This document shows, piece after piece, positions 7,231 to 8,851 of a DNA stretch of 8,851 nucleotides. The stretch is from assembly GCA_937958735.1 (NCBI GenBank), contig CALGNG010000279.1:1-8851 (forward strand), given 5' to 3'. Every line of letters starts with the position of its first letter. Within the stretch, counting starts at the first letter, position 1. The position numbers were made by a program, and so were the translations under genes. This DNA comes from an uncultured Aquimarina sp. GTDB lineage: Bacteria; Bacteroidota; Bacteroidia; Flavobacteriales; Flavobacteriaceae. Below the pieces are notes generated by a model. It was given only the letters and a program-made list of their open reading frames with translations, was not told where the DNA came from and searched no databases.

Positions 7231-8340
7231 CGCAGGTATATTAATTAAGTTAGTAAAAAGAGTATCCCAAATTTGAGCTATTTTTTCCGGAAAATAACGG
7301 ATTACCGATTCGCGAGATAAACGCCCCATTTCTTGCCTTAAATTATCATCTTCTATCAGCTGGATTATCCCTTTTGCAAAACCTTCTATATCATTATTCG
7401 CTACTAATATTCCATCTTTTTGATTAGAAATAATATCAGACGGTCCATAGGGACAATCAAAAGAAATACAAGGCACTCCATGTGCCATTGCCTCGGTTAG
7501 TACCATTCCAAAACCTTCGTATCTTGAAGACATTACATATATTGAAGCTTCCTTATATTTTTCTGAAATATTTTTTACAGGAGGGTGAAAATGTACTGAA
7601 TTCTCTATTCCTAATTTTTGAGATAATGAATCTAAACCTTCTGACGTATTTATAGTACCATAAATATCTAAATGCCAATCGGGATGTTTTGCTGCAACTA
7701 CCTTCCAACTTTGTAACAATCTATCGTAGCCTTTTTGGAAACTTTGCTTTCCTACCGCTAATACTTTTTTATTTAAAAGTGTACTTGATTCTTTTGGAAA
7801 AAAAGACAATGGGTTAGCTATTACTTGAATATTATTAAGATACCATTCTTTTGTATTTCCATTGGTTAATACTACAAATCGGTCATAAAAGCTCCCTCCA
7901 ACATCCATTAATTTGAATTTAAAGGCATTTAATAACTTATATATTCCAGATGTTTTTTCTTTCTGAACGGCTATATTTTTAGAAACATGACGCTCGTAAA
8001 TCATAGGGCGATCTTTTCCTATAATTATAGGTAATAACAAACCTTTTAAGCCATCATCACAAACTAAAATAATATCAGGGTTCACTTTTTTTATTGTAGT
8101 TCTTAATTCTCTTCGGTAATTCAAAAAATAAGTAATAGGATTCCCTTTAGCTACAATATCATGAAATTGAATAGCCGCACTAAAATCATAAAAAACGGGA
8201 GCGTCTCCTTGATTTAAGGTTAATACGTGTACTTCATAATCCATGTGATCTACAAAGTAACTTGCTTTAATAGAAAGCACACGCTCTAATCCTCCTGGAC
8301 CATTAATACCATTAGTGATGTAAAGTAATTTTGCTTTCAT
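7228..8340 (-). CDS. GT4 glycosyltransferase, first of a tandem related pair
   Basis: The 370-residue product is a GT-B, family 4 glycosyltransferase. It shows GGLERVLSIKASY at 16-28, VCDDG at 93-97, NPLSFFPK at 176-183, GKQSFQKGYDRLL at 197-209, IYG at 226-228, Glu275/Glu283 as the E-x7-E pair in YEGFGMVLTEAMAHGVP, and FDCPYGP at 294-300 followed by SDII. All main motifs are intact. It is a likely paralogue of the next gene (6107-7228), with the same block order, yet many positions differ, so the two probably add different sugars or make different linkages. It begins in a TAATG overlap with the stop of the upstream GT4 gene and ends in the same kind of overlap. The donor sugar is unknown. 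Confidence 0.92.
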   Translation of the reverse strand: MKAKLLYITNGINGPGGLERVLSIKASYFVDHMDYEVHVLTLNQGDAPVFYDFSAAIQFHDIVAKGNPITYFLNYRRELRTTIKKVNPDIILVCDDGLKGLLLPIIIGKDRPMIYERHVSKNIAVQKEKTSGIYKLLNAFKFKLMDVGGSFYDRFVVLTNGNTKEWYLNNIQVIANPLSFFPKESSTLLNKKVLAVGKQSFQKGYDRLLQSWKVVAAKHPDWHLDIYGTINTSEGLDSLSQKLGIENSVHFHPPVKNISEKYKEASIYVMSSRYEGFGMVLTEAMAHGVPCISFDCPYGPSDIISNQKDGILVANNDIEGFAKGIIQLIEDDNLRQEMGRLSRESVIRYFPEKIAQIWDTLFTNLINIPA

Positions 8341-8342
8341 TA
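8338..8342 (-). promoter_or_regulatory. TAATG stop/start overlap
   Basis: Read on the minus strand, the TAA of the edge-cut GT4 gene shares its last A with the ATG of the next GT4 gene. No Shine-Dalgarno sequence precedes it, so re-initiation by the terminating ribosome is the likely way this gene is translated (inference). Confidence 0.7.
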
Positions 8343-8851
8343 CACAACTGCTTTATTTAATAATCTATTAAAACTAGTAAGTGATATTTCTTTATCGTTA
8401 TTTTCTAATTTGGAAAGGTTGGAAATCACTTTAGTAGCCATATCTGGGTTTTCTATGTATTGTAATATACTATTTGCTATATCACTAGGATCCATTTCAC
8501 ATATTAACCCCGTTTCAGTATGCTCTAAAATAGAACTCGCTGTTGGAAAATTAGTAGTTACAATTAGCTTTTTTAAAACCACTGCTTCAATTACAGTAAG
8601 CCCAAGCCCTTCGAATAAAGAGGTTTGTACATAAATATCTGTGGTATACATATACGGGTATGGGTTTTCTTTAAATCCCATAAGTATTAGGTTCTTTTCA
8701 ATATTATTATCTGCTATACGCTTTTCCAAAAATTCGCGCTCGGTCCCTTCTCCAATAATAAACCATTTTACATTTATACCACTATCTACTAAAATTCTAC
8801 AAGCATCAATAGCTAAATGCAGACCTTTTAACTTAACAAGTCTACATACTG
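8340..8851 (-). CDS. GT4 glycosyltransferase, C-terminal half (cut by window edge)
   Basis: The frame is open from the right edge to the TAA at 8340-8342, giving the last 169 residues. The visible part is the donor-binding half of a GT-B enzyme. VCRLVKLKGLHLAIDA at 1-16 fits the usual GRL-x-x-x-KG block, FIIGEGTER at 30-38 fits the G-x-G block, and FEGLGLTVIEAVV at 79-91 contains the E-x7-E pair Glu80/Glu88. A TTG at 8727-8729 could be read as a start, but family similarity continues upstream of it without a break, so the true start is beyond 8851. After the E-x7-E motif, Leu-Lys-Lys-Leu (92-95) replaces the usual Gly-x-Pro. About half of a normal GT4 protein is missing. It overlaps the next gene by one base. 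Confidence 0.9.
   Translation of the reverse strand, partial: VCRLVKLKGLHLAIDACRILVDSGINVKWFIIGEGTEREFLEKRIADNNIEKNLILMGFKENPYPYMYTTDIYVQTSLFEGLGLTVIEAVVLKKLIVTTNFPTASSILEHTETGLICEMDPSDIANSILQYIENPDMATKVISNLSKLENNDKEISLTSFNRLLNKAVV

Larger units (their letters stand above)
1004..8851 (-). other. Distal part of a polysaccharide biosynthesis operon
   Basis: Eight minus-strand genes follow each other with spacers of 6-10 bases or overlaps of 1-8 bases, and no gap is large enough for an internal promoter outside coding sequence. All but one product fit surface polysaccharide assembly directly: five glycosyltransferases, an acetyltransferase and an EpsG-type polymerase. The eighth, a CapK-like ligase, is a common companion. 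The promoter must lie upstream of 8851; the transcript probably ends at the hairpin at 944-984. Whether the product is capsule, O-antigen or released exopolysaccharide cannot be decided here. Confidence 0.85.

Noticed and set aside
8410..8634. Plus-strand 74-codon frame near the right edge
   Set aside because: It is antisense to the E-x7-E region of a glycosyltransferase, so it is a shadow.

Overview
The window is strongly AT-rich, has very compact gene spacing and shows almost no Shine-Dalgarno sequences ahead of its start codons. Together with the protein styles (Lys/Asn/Ile-rich glycosyltransferases, a CapK/PaaK-like adenylating enzyme in a sugar cluster), this points to a member of the Bacteroidota, most likely a Flavobacteriaceae species. 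The genus cannot be fixed from the sequence.

Layout. The left end (1-920, + strand) is the 3' part of a gene for an Asn-rich right-handed parallel beta-helix protein; its start lies outside the window. A short intergenic gap (921-1003) holds a strong hairpin at about 944-984. It has T-runs on both strands and can end transcription from both sides. Everything from 1004 to the right edge is one minus-strand polysaccharide gene cluster, transcribed right to left. In transcription order it contains: a GT4 glycosyltransferase cut by the window edge (8340-8851), two tandem related GT4 glycosyltransferases (7228-8340, 6107-7228), a hexapeptide-repeat acetyltransferase of serine-acetyltransferase type (5531-6100), an EpsG-family multi-pass membrane protein, the likely polymerase (4459-5538), a GT2 glycosyltransferase (3561-4448), an EpsF-like GT4 glycosyltransferase (2417-3553) and a CapK/PaaK-like AMP-forming ligase (1004-2407). 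Genes are separated by at most 10 bases or overlap by 1-8 bases, so this is very probably the distal part of one operon ending at the shared terminator.

How it works together (inference). Five glycosyltransferases would build a lipid-linked oligosaccharide repeat unit on the cytoplasmic side of the inner membrane, the acetyltransferase would decorate a sugar, and the EpsG-type protein would polymerise units outside. The adenylating enzyme may activate a carboxylic or amino acid for a further decoration, but its substrate is unknown. Initiating transferase, flippase, export genes and sugar-nucleotide enzymes are not in the window and presumably lie upstream, beyond 8851. The core trio GT4 / EpsG / GT2 resembles the epsF-epsG-epsH neighbourhood of the Bacillus subtilis biofilm exopolysaccharide locus. 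The convergent beta-helix gene could encode an enzyme or surface protein acting on a polysaccharide, but nothing in the sequence proves a link.

I see no RNA genes, insertion sequences, CRISPR arrays or phage genes. The cluster is a recognisable type of system; the least explained parts are the CapK-like enzyme and the beta-helix protein.
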